The notes: generated from the sequence alone by a model not told the origin. Shown: positions 12,905 through 24,723, counted from the first letter of the stretch. The stretch: 64,000 bases of DNA from Tipula vernalis (GCA_958295665.1 OY282559.1:251715461-251779460); one strand, 5' to 3'. Numbers and translations are program-made.

Positions 12905-13625
12905 GCAGATGTGCGAGGTGTCTAGGACCGGGTCGGGTCTTTGACACTAACACACCTTTTTCCTTTCCTTTCAATCTTATTATGTGTAAAAGGGTGTACG
13001 GTGGTGGACTCGGCGTATTCCGGGAAAATTCCCGGAGGTGGCGGATTTACAAAGTTTAATAATTCTTCGGGAATCGGGCCCATTATCTCGGTTCACCAAA
13101 AAAATTATTCTACATTTTTTAATTACTTTGTTCAGATTTTATTTCCACTATAAACACTATTATACTAGGGGGGCGAGTAGCAGGGACAGCAGAGACGCAA
13201 CGATTTCAACAACAACGTCAAACAACACTACCTACAGTTAGTACAAATTTGGGTGACCGCATGGGAACATGATGATGAAACGAAATCTCGCCCCCCTCTC
13301 ACAACCGCCGATGGAAAAAATGGTGGAGGGGAATAATAATAGTTGTTTACAGCTTTGAGTTTGCGGCACCAGGAAATTTGTGTTGTCATTGTGTCTTCTC
13401 TTACAGGTTGGAGCAGTAGGTGAACTTTAAAATTGTATTCTCTTGTGTGCTAAATAAATTACTAAAAAATATATTACTAACAAATTTACTAACTATCAAC
13501 TACTTAGGTGTCTGGAACCGGGTTGAGTCTTTGTGAGTCTTTGTTGCTAACATTCCTTTCCCCATCCATCCCTCGATCTTGTTATATATGTAAGTACGAC
13601 GGCGGCCTGGCCAGGGGCGGATATC
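12905..13625. repeat. Pair of diverged direct repeats (~110-120 bp, ~600 bp apart)
   Basis: The segment from about 12915 (GTGTCTAGGACCGGGT..., then CTTTTTCCTTTCC...TCTTATTATGTGTAA...) is repeated with changes from about 13508 (GTGTCTGGAACCGGGT..., then CTTTCCCC...TCTTGTTATATATGTAA...). Both are followed by a GGCGG/GGTGG-rich patch. The stretch between them has a perfect CGGGAAAATTCCCG palindrome near 13020. Probably copies of one repeat family; no coding evidence. Confidence 0.5.
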
Positions 13626-13640
13626 ACAACTATTAGACTT

Positions 13641-14405
13641 ATGTGGTTATCGATGTGGTGCCTTTCTTTACGAGGTGAAATATTGCTGTATTTGGCTTCA
13701 TGAAAAGCTGAGTATGATGGTGTACATATTTCCTTGGTGAGGGAGAGTTATGGTGTCGTGTTGCATCATGGGTAATAAATAGGTGTGTGGTATTCGCATT
13801 TATAATACGGGAGACTTGCTTAATGCTTGATATCGCAATCAATCAATCAATCAACTGCACAAATTCGACTGATCACTTGTAATTTTTATTTCGCACTAAA
13901 ACACTTTTTACAACACTTTCCAATTCACATTTTAATCCTTATACTTTCGCTTACCAAAAAATAATGATCCAATTCGGCTTCGTTCACCTTTTTATATACA
14001 CAAACCAAACTTCTACAAATTTCATGTCTTTTCCAGTAAGAATACTCTAGAAACTTTTAAAACAGTTTTATCATGGAAAATTCCATTTTAGTACAGTATT
14101 GAGCTACTAATTTAACTTATTCTATTACACCCTAAGTGTCACCGTAACAATATTTTATACAGGTATTCGTAAATATTGTGACGGTGACACCTAGGGTGTA
14201 ATAGAATAATGTAACGGTGACGCCTAGTGTGTAATAGAATAAGTTAAATTAATAGCTCAATGTTTAACAGTACTAAAATGGAATTATCAATGTGGCGCCT
14301 TTCTTTACGGGATTTGGCTTAATGAAAAATGGTGTCGTGTTGTGATGGGTATTGGTGTGGTATTCGCATTAAACGGGAGACCATCGCAATCAATCAATCA
14401 ATCAA
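13641..14405. repeat. Second pair of diverged direct repeats, ending in (CAAT)n
   Basis: The segment 13650-13855 (TGTGGTGCCTTTCTTTACG...GGTGTCGTGTTG...GTGGTATTCGCATT...ATCGCAATCAATCAATCAA) recurs in shortened form at 14288-14405. Just after the second copy, ACTATAAACACTAT.TTATACTAGG repeats a block seen at 13148-13170. The interval between the copies contains the inverted repeat at 14079-14285. This looks like a rearranged or nested repeat element. Confidence 0.55.
14079..14285. repeat. Inverted repeat (hairpin) with a tandem duplication in one arm
   Basis: The left arm, 14079-14157, begins AATTCCATTTTAGTACAG and contains CTATTACACCCTAAGTGTCACCG. Its reverse complement forms the right arm, 14170-14285. 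In the right arm a ~38-bp piece (ACGGTGACACCTAGGGTGTAATAGAATAA) occurs twice in tandem with differences. The spacer is about a dozen bases. There is no coding sequence. It is probably a fold-back type MITE. Confidence 0.65.
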
Positions 14406-14425
14406 ACTATAAACACTATATTATA

Positions 14426-14843
14426 CTAGGTGGTACAGCCCGTCCTGGAACGGTTCAAATTACGCTGAGAAATTTGTTTTCGATTCAGTTTTTGTTGAAT
14501 TGTTAACGAATGCGGCACCAGTTTTCCAAATAGTTTTTTCATATGTAATTCTTCATGTAAAATATGGAGTACCCGTTCGTCCGAGATGCCTAAGGATATC
14601 AGCAATTTCACGCTTAGTCAAACTTGGATGGTCGCAAACAATATTATACACTTGCTCAATGATTTCTGGTATTGTTGCACTTTTTGAACGTTCACAACGT
14701 GGTTTATCGTCAACGCTTGAACGACCACGTTTAAACTCTAAAACCCATTGATGCACAGTTGGAAATGAAGGAGCAGATTCCTTAAACACTTTTACCATTT
14801 TTGTATGAATTTCTTTCTTCTCCCCAAACACGCGAATGTGCAT
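14426..14843 (-). pseudogene. mariner transposase fragment (N-terminal DNA-binding half)
   Basis: Read on the minus strand, the protein has the paired HTH structure of mariner transposases. The first HTH portion is followed by the block SAPSFPTVHQWVLEFKRGR, then a K/R-rich linker, then the second HTH (PSLTKREIADIL...RVLHILHEELHMKKL). A frameshift between about 14560 and 14610 separates the two frames. The whole catalytic domain (D, D, D) is missing: the homology ends near 14435, next to a repeat block. The translation start used here is the first Met at 14843, but a few residues may lie upstream. This is a dead, truncated copy. Confidence 0.85.
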
Positions 14844-14927
14844 TCACAGTCAAATAAATTTTTAAAATCCCTTAGGGCTTTATCTTTATCAATCACAGTT
14901 TTAATTGAGCTCCATATACACTTACAA

Positions 14928-15650
14928 TTAACTCTCTATCGAGATTCCTAGTTTTGGCAGCGATGACGTCGATGTACTCAAAATTCGGGATCCCACATTG
15001 GTCAACCTAATATTGGCTCGTGCCAATATCGCTGAACTGCCGAAGCCATCGGCCATAGGTCTGGACAGAAAATTGTACCCATTCACTCGAAACGCCTTTT
15101 TCTCACGCTTCCACGTCTCACTCACAAGTATTACATTCAAATCATTATTGGCCAGATAACTCCGCAGCATATCACTCTTGGTATATTTGCTTTGGATATT
15201 CTCTCTGTCATTGAAGGATTTTGAGTCCCCCTCATTCACCAATCCTGTCATCCTATAGTACTATACTTAGCTCATATGGGTTTAGAAATGAGTATCGCCT
15301 TTGTTGTGTAGTTGGTCCTGCTATCATGTGTGCGGCTGCTATACTGCTTGTTGTTTGTTCTCCTACTGTCTCTGTTATTACTTTCTGCTGTTTCTTTGTT
15401 TCAATTGGTTGCTCGTGCGAATTTTTATTGATTGTGTCGTTCTTGTTGATTTTATTTTGATTCATATTTTTAACTGTTTCATTATTATTGTCGTTGTTAT
15501 TATTGCTGTTAATATTTCTATTAATACTGTTGTTATTATGGTTGTTGTTAGAATTATTTGTATTATTGTTATTAATTTGATTATTGTTGCTTTGGGTAAT
15601 GGGTTAAGGTTTGTATGGTTTTTTGCGTTTTTTGTAGTACATCACTGAAA
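14928..15650 (-). pseudogene. LINE fragment: Asn-rich segment and start of an endonuclease domain
   Basis: On the minus strand, an Asn-rich low-complexity stretch (15480-15650) and a Gln/Thr/Lys-rich stretch precede a frame at 15251-14928. That frame resembles the beginning of an apurinic-type endonuclease of non-LTR retrotransposons: a line reading LNVILVSETW, then VNGYNFLSRPMADGFGSSAILAR. In the family, the first block carries the E of the catalytic site and the second the RxD/GGxAI region. The frame ends about 85 bases from the mariner remnant. The catalytic end and the RT are absent. Confidence 0.55.
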
Positions 15651-15659
15651 ATATACTTC

Positions 15660-15917
15660 TTTGGCTCTCAAATACGTACATAGTGCGCTCCATAATTTTT
15701 ATTTTCATTATTGTCTTTTCTCTTTAAGTATATACGCGCTTCCAATCTCAGGAATCCAGCTAGATCGATATGAAGTGGGGTGTCTCTCAGCTCATTTCGT
15801 TTCATACGGACCCTTCCTATTTTCTTTTATTATTTGTTTTATATAATTTGAATACTAATCTTAGTACTTAACATAAGTTTTCATGGTCATAAAAATCTAA
15901 TTGATTTTTCTTCTAGT
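15660..15917. other. Gap between two opposed LINE fragments
   Basis: Nothing recognisable; AT-rich with scattered T-runs. Confidence 0.5.
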
Positions 15918-17700
15918 TAGTTATCCTTCAGAATCAAGTGTAAATGAAAGTAACTTTTTTTGGATTATTCATCAAAATATTAGAAGTATGCGAGCTAAGA
16001 GTACTAATCTAGTTTCCCATTTAGCATCATTCAACTCAGACCCACAAATTATTTTTCTAACGGAATTATATTCAAAGTAACCTTCTTTATAATCATACAG
16101 GTGTTCATTTAACATCCGCAGATATTCTTCCTATAAACTTTTCAATCGAGGTTATTTAGGTATGTGTGGTATGTATCTTTAGGTTGCATTGTGGTTCGAC
16201 TGGAACTTTTAATGATGAATTTGATTATTACTTAGGGTCAATTCGGACTCAAAAAGTTATTGTTCTTGGAGATATGAATGTTAATATCTTAAACATAACC
16301 TAAGAGCAATATATCCAATACAAATATTATTCGATGTTGTCTTCTTTCGGTCTGGAATCTTTGGTATATTGCCTGACTAGAATTATTGATACCATCTAAC
16401 GTGTATTGATCATATGTTTATTAATACAATACTGGACACCTCAACCATAATTTGCTGAACAGAGCAAAACTGAACTTTGTTAAACTGGTAGAATCTTCTG
16501 AGGAGGTGTTTTGTGAGATGGATCCTTCCACGGCCTTAGAAAAACTCCTATCAAAATTTGTGAATCACGCTGTAAAGTGTACTTAATATTTTATAGATAA
16601 TACTGTACCTAGAGTGATGAAGCCTTGGTTAAACATATCCTTATTAGCTATAATCCGTAAAAAGAAACAATTATATAGTTTATCTCGAAAGCATCCAAAT
16701 AACACTAAATTAAAGCAAAAGGTTAAGTCTAAATGCGACAAGGCCAGAAAACTTTTTTACCTGGAAAAATTTGAGGCGTATAGTTTTGATCAAAGAAAAC
16801 AATGGCAATTAATAAGAAATACTTAATTATTGATTATAATGCTAACAAAATCTATGATAATCTAAATTATTTTGCTGCAGTAGGTTGTTCACTAAAAAAC
16901 TTTATAAGTGTCAATAAAAATATATTGGATATAACCAATCGCTCAGTTAGTGCAAAGACCATTTTTTTCTTTTTTCTTGTCGATGAAAATCAAATTTATT
17001 CAATTATTGTTTCCATAAAAAATAATTCTTCTACTAGTTCAGATGGCATAAGCACCATTATCATAAAACATTTTACACATATTAGTCGTGTTTTCCATGG
17101 GAACTGCACTAGAACTCGATAAATTTTAAATTCCTTTTATTCGATGTAAATAGAAAAAAAAATTCATAAAGTGCCAATGTGTAGTGCATTTAACATAAAT
17201 GCACATTTTAAGTTGTTACAGCAGTAAATAATTACAATTCTAGCTTATTTTTTAGTTACACTTGATAAACCCATGAATTTATCGAGTGTAGTTGCGTGTA
17301 ATGACGTCAGCAAGAAATCATAAAATGTTGATGAAATAATTGACGGGGGAAATTTTTAAACTTAAAATTTGTATTTATGTCAAATACACTACATATTCGC
17401 GCTTTATGAATTTTTTGTTTTGCTTTACATAGAATAAAAGTAATTTAAAGTTTATCGAGTTCTAGTGCAGTTCTCATGGAAAATGGTGGGCATTTTCCTA
17501 ATAGGTTGAAATATGATATACATATATCCGATTTAGTTGTTTCAAATTACCAACAAAAGTACTAGCTGCTGAACCTAAATAGCTTTATTAATATTTATCG
17601 CTGCATAAACTAGTACTCTACATTTAGTTCAATAAAGGGCATCATAGCTATTTTTCTGTTTTAGAAAGGAAGTTAGGTTCCAAGCTGACAACTATATTAT
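15918..17700 (+). pseudogene. LINE pol fragment (jockey/CR1-type), endonuclease to early RT, split by a MITE
   Basis: On the plus strand, with many stops, I read an endonuclease start (IIHQNIRSMRAK..., then IIFLTE), a GDMNVNI block (endonuclease motif near 16270), and the linker region that precedes RT. The linker includes KPWLNISLLAIIRKKKQLY at 16617-16680. The first RT block, SSDGISTIIIKHF, is near 17038-17075. Homology stops at 17090 and resumes after the MITE with GHFPNRLKYDI near 17488-17520, the next conserved stretch of LINE RTs. It fades by about 17700. This is a different copy from the minus-strand LINE at 14928-15650. It is dead. Confidence 0.65.
17091..17484. mobile_element. Palindromic MITE (394 bp) inserted in the LINE RT
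   Basis: The ends are inverted repeats: TTTTCCATGGGAACTGCACT at the left, and the right end reads TTTTCCATGAGAACTGCACT on the other strand. The match continues inward for at least 120 bp with few changes and resumes near the centre, at GTTACACTTGATAAAC against its mirror at 17281-17298. The whole element is therefore close to one long hairpin. It has no ORF. A target duplication is not evident, so the superfamily is open. The flanking LINE frame continues across it. Confidence 0.75.
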
Positions 17701-19200
17701 TCTTTTCGATACCAATAAAATAAAAAAAATTAAAAAAAAAAACAGAGCTAAACGAAAATTTTGAGGAGCCAAATTAAATATACGAAACGAATTTAAGCAT
17801 TAATTTTCATTACACACACTCAAAATTGGTTAAAAAAATATATTTTACAACTTACAATATAATCGGTTGCATCCGAACGACCAAATGGTTTTTGAACTTA
17901 CCTAAAACGACAAAAAAATAAAAATGGAATTTAATCAAAATATTATAACGGTTAATAAAGTTTAACGATTAATTAGATAGCATATCTACTTAAAGAAAGC
18001 TATACAGTTTATAAATAAATTCAACTGATTCGCGATTAAGCAGGTCTTAAACTCGCGCAGTTAAAACAAATTGGCTTTTATTTTTTAGGATAAATGGGAA
18101 ACGACAAAATTTAAACGAAACGAGCTTAGAGCATAAAACCAAATTAATTTTTATCTAATAACCTCTTAAAACCGAATAAATCTCCTTGAGTGCTTTTTTT
18201 CGTTGTTTACTTAATATTATCTTTATATGCTTATGTATCCAAAACGAGTTCATATAAATTCATTAACCCATACCTCTCAGTAAAATTAACTTTTATACCA
18301 AAAAAATGTATTAAATTAACTTTATAATATTTAAGCTTTTTAAATAAACTTTTTAATACAAATTATTTAAAAAAAAATGAACAAAACAAAAACATTCATA
18401 TATAATTGGATATTTATTTTTATTATTTTAATTAAAAAATCTGCTATTTGCAAACATACTTTTTTTTGTTTATTATGTTTTCCATGAGAAAAACGGTAAA
18501 CAAATCATTCAAAATACACCTACTTAAAAAACCTAATTATAGTACATTAAACACAGTGAAGAGCGACAATTGAACCGCATGGATATAATATGAATTTATG
18601 GAATGATCCAGTTTCCAATTAAATTTTATGGTAAATTAATATGAAACACACACGAATTTATAATGAAATAAACTTTCCAATCTCTAAAACTATACTGATA
18701 CATTGTACAGTTGATTATATTATTAAGTACATCAAAAATGAGCGGCTGAGGTTTTCTGGAGAAAATCTCTGATTATAACCGCTAATAATACTCATTATTT
18801 GATCAAATCGATGCACCATATATACAGTGGCGTAACTACAAATTTCGGGCTCCCCGTAACAATTTTTTGGACCCCTAAAAATGCTTCTTGTACCTATAAA
18901 CAAGTTAAACTTTTAGTGAAAAACTTATTTCTTCCTGTCGTCTAGTCTCGCATTAATTAAAAGTATTTGATTTTAAGAGTAGATGACACGAAGCATCTTG
19001 CAACCCAATGCTCCTTCTGACGATTTCTAAGTATTTCGATAAAATAGCTATCAGCAATTTCGAATTTAATTTGGAAAATATCAAGAATTTCGAAATAATC
19101 TCAAAAATGTCGAATTTTCAAAGTATCTTGAATATTCTTGAAAGTTCTCAAATATTGAATTATCCGCAAGTTTTGTTAAAAAATGTATAAGCAAAAAATA
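17701..19200. other. AT-rich non-coding stretch
   Basis: No supported gene. From about 18990 to 19190 there are short degenerate repeats around TCGAATTTT/ATTTCGA. They resemble those beyond the right side of the satellite array at 25.7-26.3 kb. Confidence 0.5.
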
Positions 19201-19415
19201 TGCAAAAATAGTCAAATTTGAACAAGCTTGGGTTTGAACTTAATTTTAACGTTGAGCCTTTTCCATACTTTTAGGTTTTTGTTAAAATGGATTTGCAAAA
19301 AAATCCCAACTTTTAATTTTAAAAGCTTTCAATTTTCTAAGCTTTTTTAACCAAACCATTTTACTCAGAAATATAATTTTACAAAAGGTGAGAGAATTTT
19401 GGCTAATATTTAGAA

Positions 19416-19450
19416 CTAGTAGGTTACCCGGCCTCGCCCGGGCAGATCAC
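19416..19450 (-). other. Helitron 3' terminus with hairpin
   Basis: On the minus strand CCCGG-GCGAGG-CCGGG forms a 5-bp GC stem with a 6-base loop. It is followed at 6 bases by CTACTAG. This is the terminator signal of Helitrons. Confidence 0.88.
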
Positions 19451-19653
19451 AGGGTGAATAGATCTCTGAGGGTGCTCAAGAAGGGGTGTCTCGGTTTGGC
19501 ATAGGGGCTTTCTAAGACGGCTACCTAGATTTAAGTGTTTTCAATCCGCTTAAATGAAACTTTCAATCACTACTATTCCTCGCTTATTCTCTGGTTTATT
19601 CTCTGGTTTATTAACATAAAAAATACATAACAAAACATAATAAATATATCTGT

Positions 19654-22600
19654 TCAATTTAAAGCGTTTTGATAAACAACATTTTTGGTTTGGTTTTCCG
19701 GAGCATAAATATATAAAGACGATGGCTTCCCTACACGTGAGCATGCGACATATAGTTGTCCATGCGAGAAGCATGGAAATTCTAAATTAATCCCGCAAAC
19801 TTCCAACGACTGGCCTTGCGACTTGTTTATGGTCATCGCAAAGGCCAGGCGCACTGGGAATTGTAGTCGCTTAAAATCGAACGGCAAGTCCGTTGGAATC
19901 ATTGGGATACGTGGAATCAAAATATCTTCTCTTTTATATTTTCCTTTGATAATCGTTGCTTCGATGACATTATTCATTAATTTTTTCACAGCCAATCTCG
20001 TTCCATTACATAATCGAGGTTGATTAATGTTACGTAACATAATGATAACTGAACCAATTTTCAATTGTAAGTTGTGAAGTGGTAAGCCAGGCTGTTCCAG
20101 TGAATTCAGAAATTCTGTTGGATAGTTAACTACGTCATCCTGATTGATAATTGTATCGACAGATTTAAAGGAAAACAGCTGTCCTGGAATTAAATTTTGA
20201 ATGGTCACGTTGAGGTCATCGACGTGTTTGTTTTTCGCCGCTAATATTGCTCTTTCGCTCAACCAATTATGGTTTTTAAATTGTTGCGCTACATCTGGAA
20301 AAACACGCTGAATCAGCTCCTCTTTCGAATCTGTCAATAGACAAAAATCGTTGGGGAATGTAATGAATCCGGTCGAGGTGTCAACTGCGAGTTTCCCATC
20401 ACCAATATCTAACAACTGTTTCGAGAACACGTCCGCACTTTGATCTTGTTGTAAAAATACTCTCATATTAGTTGTCAATCGAAGTGTTTTCACATATCGC
20501 CACAAATTAGATGATTTTAAGCACGCGTTTAGTTCGTCAGCTGCAGTTGATCGTGGAATAACTGGAAGAATCTGACGAAAATCACCGGACAACAGAATCA
20601 TGGCTCCACCGAAAATGTTCTGGTTATCACGAAGATCTTTCAAAGTTCTGTCCAGCGCCTCCAGTGACCTCTTGTGCGCCATCGTGCATTCATCCCAAAC
20701 GATCAATTTACACGCCCGTAGAATCGTCGCCATTCCACTATTTTTGGCTATGTTGCAAGCTGGTGTCTCATTGATTTGCATATTTAGTGGTAATTTCAAC
20801 GCAGAATGTGCGGTTCGTCCGCCTTCTAACAAAGTCGCAGCTATTCCAGATGAAGCTAACGCTAGGGCAACTTCATTCTGCGATCTAATCTTCGCCAAAA
20901 GCAATGATATCAAGAAAGTTTTTCCAGTTCCTCCAGGAGCATCCAGGAAGTAAATTCCACCAGTTCCATTGCTCACAACTTCTATCAAAGAGTTGTAAAC
21001 AATTTTTTGTTGTTGATTCAATCGCGGAACATTCGTACGAACTGCTTCAGCTAGTGCTTCGGTATCGTATTGGCGTTCCCTTTGTAACTCATGGTTAAAT
21101 GCATCATGCATCGGACGATTGGGCGATGTCATACCTAAAGACGATAACCCTTTATTTGCCATCAATAGACAAATGTCTTCTATCATAATTAATGTCTCAT
21201 TGTAAATCTCTTCAGTTATTTGTAGTGTTGGATTTGAAGTTTGACAGCGTATACGATGTAAAATATCCTCAGACATGTCGGCCTTATATTTAAGCCATAA
21301 ATCGTTTGGATTTGAGGGGAAACATGTAGATATAATGATCGCAAATAATGTGCGAATTTGATGCGGTGATGAAGAGATGACGGAATCCTTAAGCGTGTTA
21401 TCCCAATGTGAATCGTTCTCGAGCAACTGTAATAGTTGACACGCCTCACGGTAAGTCGCACACAAATGTCCATTAACGGTTTTTAGTTGTTGAAACGACG
21501 TTGGACCACGAACATTCACCAACAACAATCGAAGATAATAACATTCGTCGTTATTTGGATGCACAGCGTAGATCCGTCCCAGAGCATCTGAAGCAAAAAC
21601 ATTGGGATGTCCTTCAACTGGTACTCCTTTTTTCCGACGTTGAAACGATTTCGATGATGCGTTCCATGTATAGTAGCGTGGAATTTCAGCATACAGTAAA
21701 GTGCGAGCAAAATTGTCTGTTTCGCAAATTGAGAAGAAGCTCGTTAGTGTCGTTGATGGAGGCTGTAGTGCTCTGAATGCCGCGTTGCCTGGATTGAAAT
21801 ACACCCGTTGTCCATTTTCCAGATGTACTGCCAAATGGACTACTGTAGGGTGTCTTTCGTGGATTGGAAATGAAAAGATACGCCAAATCGCCTCGTTGCT
21901 ACTGACATAGCGACCCATCTGATACTGAGATACTTCGTCATTTTTATCTGTTACGGCGAAAACGGCCATATCACTGCCTTTATTTACATATTTACATATG
22001 TACTTGATTGATTTGACGGAATTGCAGTATTCTACATTGATGTGAGCGTCAAAAGCTTTAGACAATATTGGTGAGTATGGGACAATCCAACGATTGTCTA
22101 CATATAAATGTTGTCCTTTAGCCTTCACAACAACAAATCGTCCATTATCTTCAACTGATCGTCTACGATACAATGGGTATCCGTCATTACCTGTGATGGT
22201 ATCAGCATGCAAGTCTCTCGGGTATCTTTTGGAACATTTACCGTCGATCATACAGGGAGAAGTGGTATTGAAAACACCGCAAGGCCCATGGATCATGTTT
22301 TTAGTTACTACTGCATGCAATTTTGGATCAACAGTTTCATCGGGGATTTCAGCTGAAATAATATAACCGATTTCATCTGGCCTGATTTTATCAACTAACC
22401 ATATCAAAATGTGCGCATGAGGTAGACCACGCTTTTGCCATTCAACGGAATACATCCAGCAACGGACTTCGCCATACACACGTTGCTTTATAATAAAATC
22501 CATGAGAGATTTCAATTTTTGTTTAAAAACTCTGGCGATGATGTCATGCCTATCGACTGGTGTTTGACCTGGTAATAGTTCCTTCTTAATTTCAATCCAT

Positions 22601-24163
22601 TGGGGATTACAGGTAAATGTAATGAATAGGTCTGGTCGGCCATACTGTCTAACATACGACATTGCATCTTGCGCGTACTCGTGCATATGGCGCGGGCTTC
22701 CAATGTAAGTTGCCGGCAAAATTGTCATTCTTCCGACGTTGTTTGCATCTCTGTCAGCATTGATAGCATCGCGGAGATGAATGTATTCTTCAGATCGGAG
22801 TTGCTGTTGGTTTAAGCGGATGTATGTCAATCGTTCAGTTTCAATTTTGACATACATGTCAACCGCGAACTGATGGAAAAGACGGCGATACATCAGAATG
22901 TGATTCATTTCACCTTCCCGGATCATGAGTCTGTATGAATAAAAATTCATAGCACTAACTTTTTTATTGGTTTCAACGCCTGCAATCATAATGGAGGTAC
23001 GATTAGATGTATTAAAATCAATGTCAATTGTTATATCCGGGTTGTTATATTCTTTCGGACATAACACAATTACCTGTTTCATGATTAACCATTTTAATGT
23101 TGAAGTGGTATCCATCTTCACCTTGCCAAAAAATTAATGGGTATTGTAGCGCGTCGTAAGTCCTGTGCGTTTCGGATACACGTTTTAATTTATTATCTCG
23201 ACGATGAAGCACAATATCTCTAGATTGCAAATTTTCTCCGACAATAACAACAGCCACTTCATCAATTGTAGGCGAATTAAATCTCCTTGCGTGCTCACCC
23301 GCAGGCGTTTTATCAGCCCGTATGACAATATTATGGCTGTCAGATGGCATTCGATCTAACGCCATTTTGAAAGTTTTAATTAATTCATTGTTCTGATGAA
23401 GAAACGTTTGCAATCGTTTCACAATATCTCGCTTTGTCGTTGGATTGTGAGTACAACGCTGATCAACTTCTGCATCTGCATTTCCCATGAAATAAATTTG
23501 TAAAAATTGATAGTCCGCACCTGGTACTGGCAACAGTGCTCCAAGTAAGTGATATATTTGTCCCTGGATCTGTTTTTTTTTTTTTGAATATGTTAAATGT
23601 TGAATGAAAGATAAGGATTATGTTGTAACAATTACCTTGAAAGTGGGCATAAAATTCCCCTGCACAATATGCGTTGCACCAAAGGACGTCATTTGAAAAC
23701 AATTATTGTATTTTTGAATATTGGTCAAAAAATGTGTAGATTCACTACTCGTTCCAGAGATTAATGATCGTAATGGATCTGGTGGTGGAACCAATTGTGG
23801 CAATTTCACTTTTCCACTGGCACAACACAACCCAGAAGATTCGCCGCTGTATTTTAATGCCTTACAGTACCGACAAACGACTGACATTTCTCCAATTTTT
23901 ACTGATTTTTCATCACTGTAATCGATTTCCGGATTGTAACGGTACGCTGCTCGTTCCAGATTTACAGGAGCGATACGTCGGCGCGATCGCTCATGTTCAT
24001 TTTGTCGCGCTCGCTGTTGTCTCAAACGTAATTCAGACATACCGATACGACTATTATCATTATCTGTCGCTCGCTGGTCGTTGGTGCGATTAGCTCGTGA
24101 GGTAGCTCTGCGAACATTTGACTGACTTCGACGACCAATGTTAGCCGTTCTTCTCTTTGGCAT
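19654..24163 (-). CDS. Helitron Rep/helicase (RepHel) transposase, three exons, apparently intact
   Basis: The predicted protein nicks and joins single-stranded DNA (HUH endonuclease) and unwinds DNA (PIF1-type helicase) for rolling-circle-like transposition. Start: MPKRRT at 24163. Exons: 24163-23636, 23569-23074, 22979-19654. Introns of 66 bp (23570-23635) and 94 bp (22980-23073) both have GT...AG borders, and the frame is kept (4350 nt, 1449 residues plus stop). The N-terminus is Arg-rich with a Cys-rich zinc-binding patch (CRYC...CC, about residues 115-140). Rep motifs: DLFITFTCNPQW (~458-469), the HUH site GLPHAHILIW (~526-535), and two tyrosines in YICKYVNKG (Y668, Y672). Helicase: Walker A APGGTGKT (~1022-1029), DEC motif II, GDFRQ, and TINKSQGQ near the end. 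Length and order fit the family. The splice model is inferred from sequence only. Confidence 0.9.
22980..23073 (-). other. Intron 2 of the Helitron RepHel gene
   Basis: Read on the minus strand: AAACAG|GTAATTG...GATTGCAG|GCGTTG. It splits a Gly codon after its first base. Splicing removes a stop-containing stretch and joins two frames that otherwise do not connect. Confidence 0.8.
23570..23635 (-). other. Intron 1 of the Helitron RepHel gene
   Basis: Minus strand: TTCAAG|GTAATTG...AAAAACAG|ATCCAG. At 66 bp with a T-rich 3' end it has the usual size and look of a small fly intron. Its borders fall between codons. Confidence 0.8.
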
Positions 24164-24576
24164 GTTATTAAAAGATACACAAATTACAAAACAATAACAA
24201 AGTTTTTCAAGATACACAAATATGATGTCATCACGGACACACAATCACAACAAAGTAATCACAAAATTTCTTCTTTGAGGTTAAATGAAAATTTTTTATT
24301 TTTTGTTTTTTTTTCGCATATATAGAGAAGATAATAATATATAGTGTTTCCCATAGCCTGCTTAGTGAAAATTAATCATTTGGCACAATATTATTCTCTA
24401 TTCTCTATATATATTTTTTTTTTCGCTGAACTTGGGGGTTTTTCAAATTTTTTTTTTCTAAACCATCCCTGAACTATAGCAAACAAAACAAACAAAAAAT
24501 TTTGAAAATCGGTCCAGCCGTTTTTGAGTTTTAGCGAGACTAACACACAGCAACCCTTCATTTTTATATATATAGA
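24164..24576 (-). promoter_or_regulatory. Helitron 5' terminal and untranslated region
   Basis: This is 413 bases between the 5' TC end and the RepHel start codon, with the conserved CGGCTGGACCGATTT block near the end. Any promoter must lie here, but no specific core promoter element is distinguishable in the AT-rich DNA. Confidence 0.5.
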
Positions 24577-24723
24577 TTGGGGTTTAAACTTAACATTTCT
24601 GAGCCTTTTAATAATTTCTGGTTTTTGTTATAATGTTTTATGTGCAAAATATGTATGTATTTGCAAAAACATTCAAGAGCTTTTAATTTTAAGAGCTTTC
24701 ACTGATCGAAACTTTTAAAACAA

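Larger units (their letters stand above)
19416..24576 (-). mobile_element. Full-length Helitron, 5161 bp
   Basis: The element lies on the minus strand. Its 5' end is TCTATATATATAAAAATGAA (from 24576 downward) and its 3' end is ...CTACTAG, ending at 19416. Just inside the 3' end is the short GC-rich hairpin CCCGG-GCGAGG-CCGGG. The flanking bases are A before the 5' TC and T after the 3' CTAG on the element's strand. This is the AT target expected for Helitrons, with no target duplication. The 5' region contains the TGTGTGTTAGTCTCGC...CGGCTGGACCGATTT block common in insect Helitrons. The single gene appears intact, so this copy may be autonomous. Confidence 0.93.

Noticed and set aside
15221..15846. 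Plus-strand hydrophobic frames rich in I/V/F (possible membrane protein)
   Set aside because: They are the complement of an Asn/Gln-rich minus-strand LINE segment; the hydrophobicity follows from antisense reading of Asn/Lys codons.
17091..17484. P-element-like MITE because of CATG near the ends
   Set aside because: The TIRs start outside CATG and no 8-bp target duplication was found.
19823..24093. Several plus-strand frames of 60-117 codons
   Set aside because: They lie opposite the Helitron RepHel exons and are shadow frames without domains of their own.
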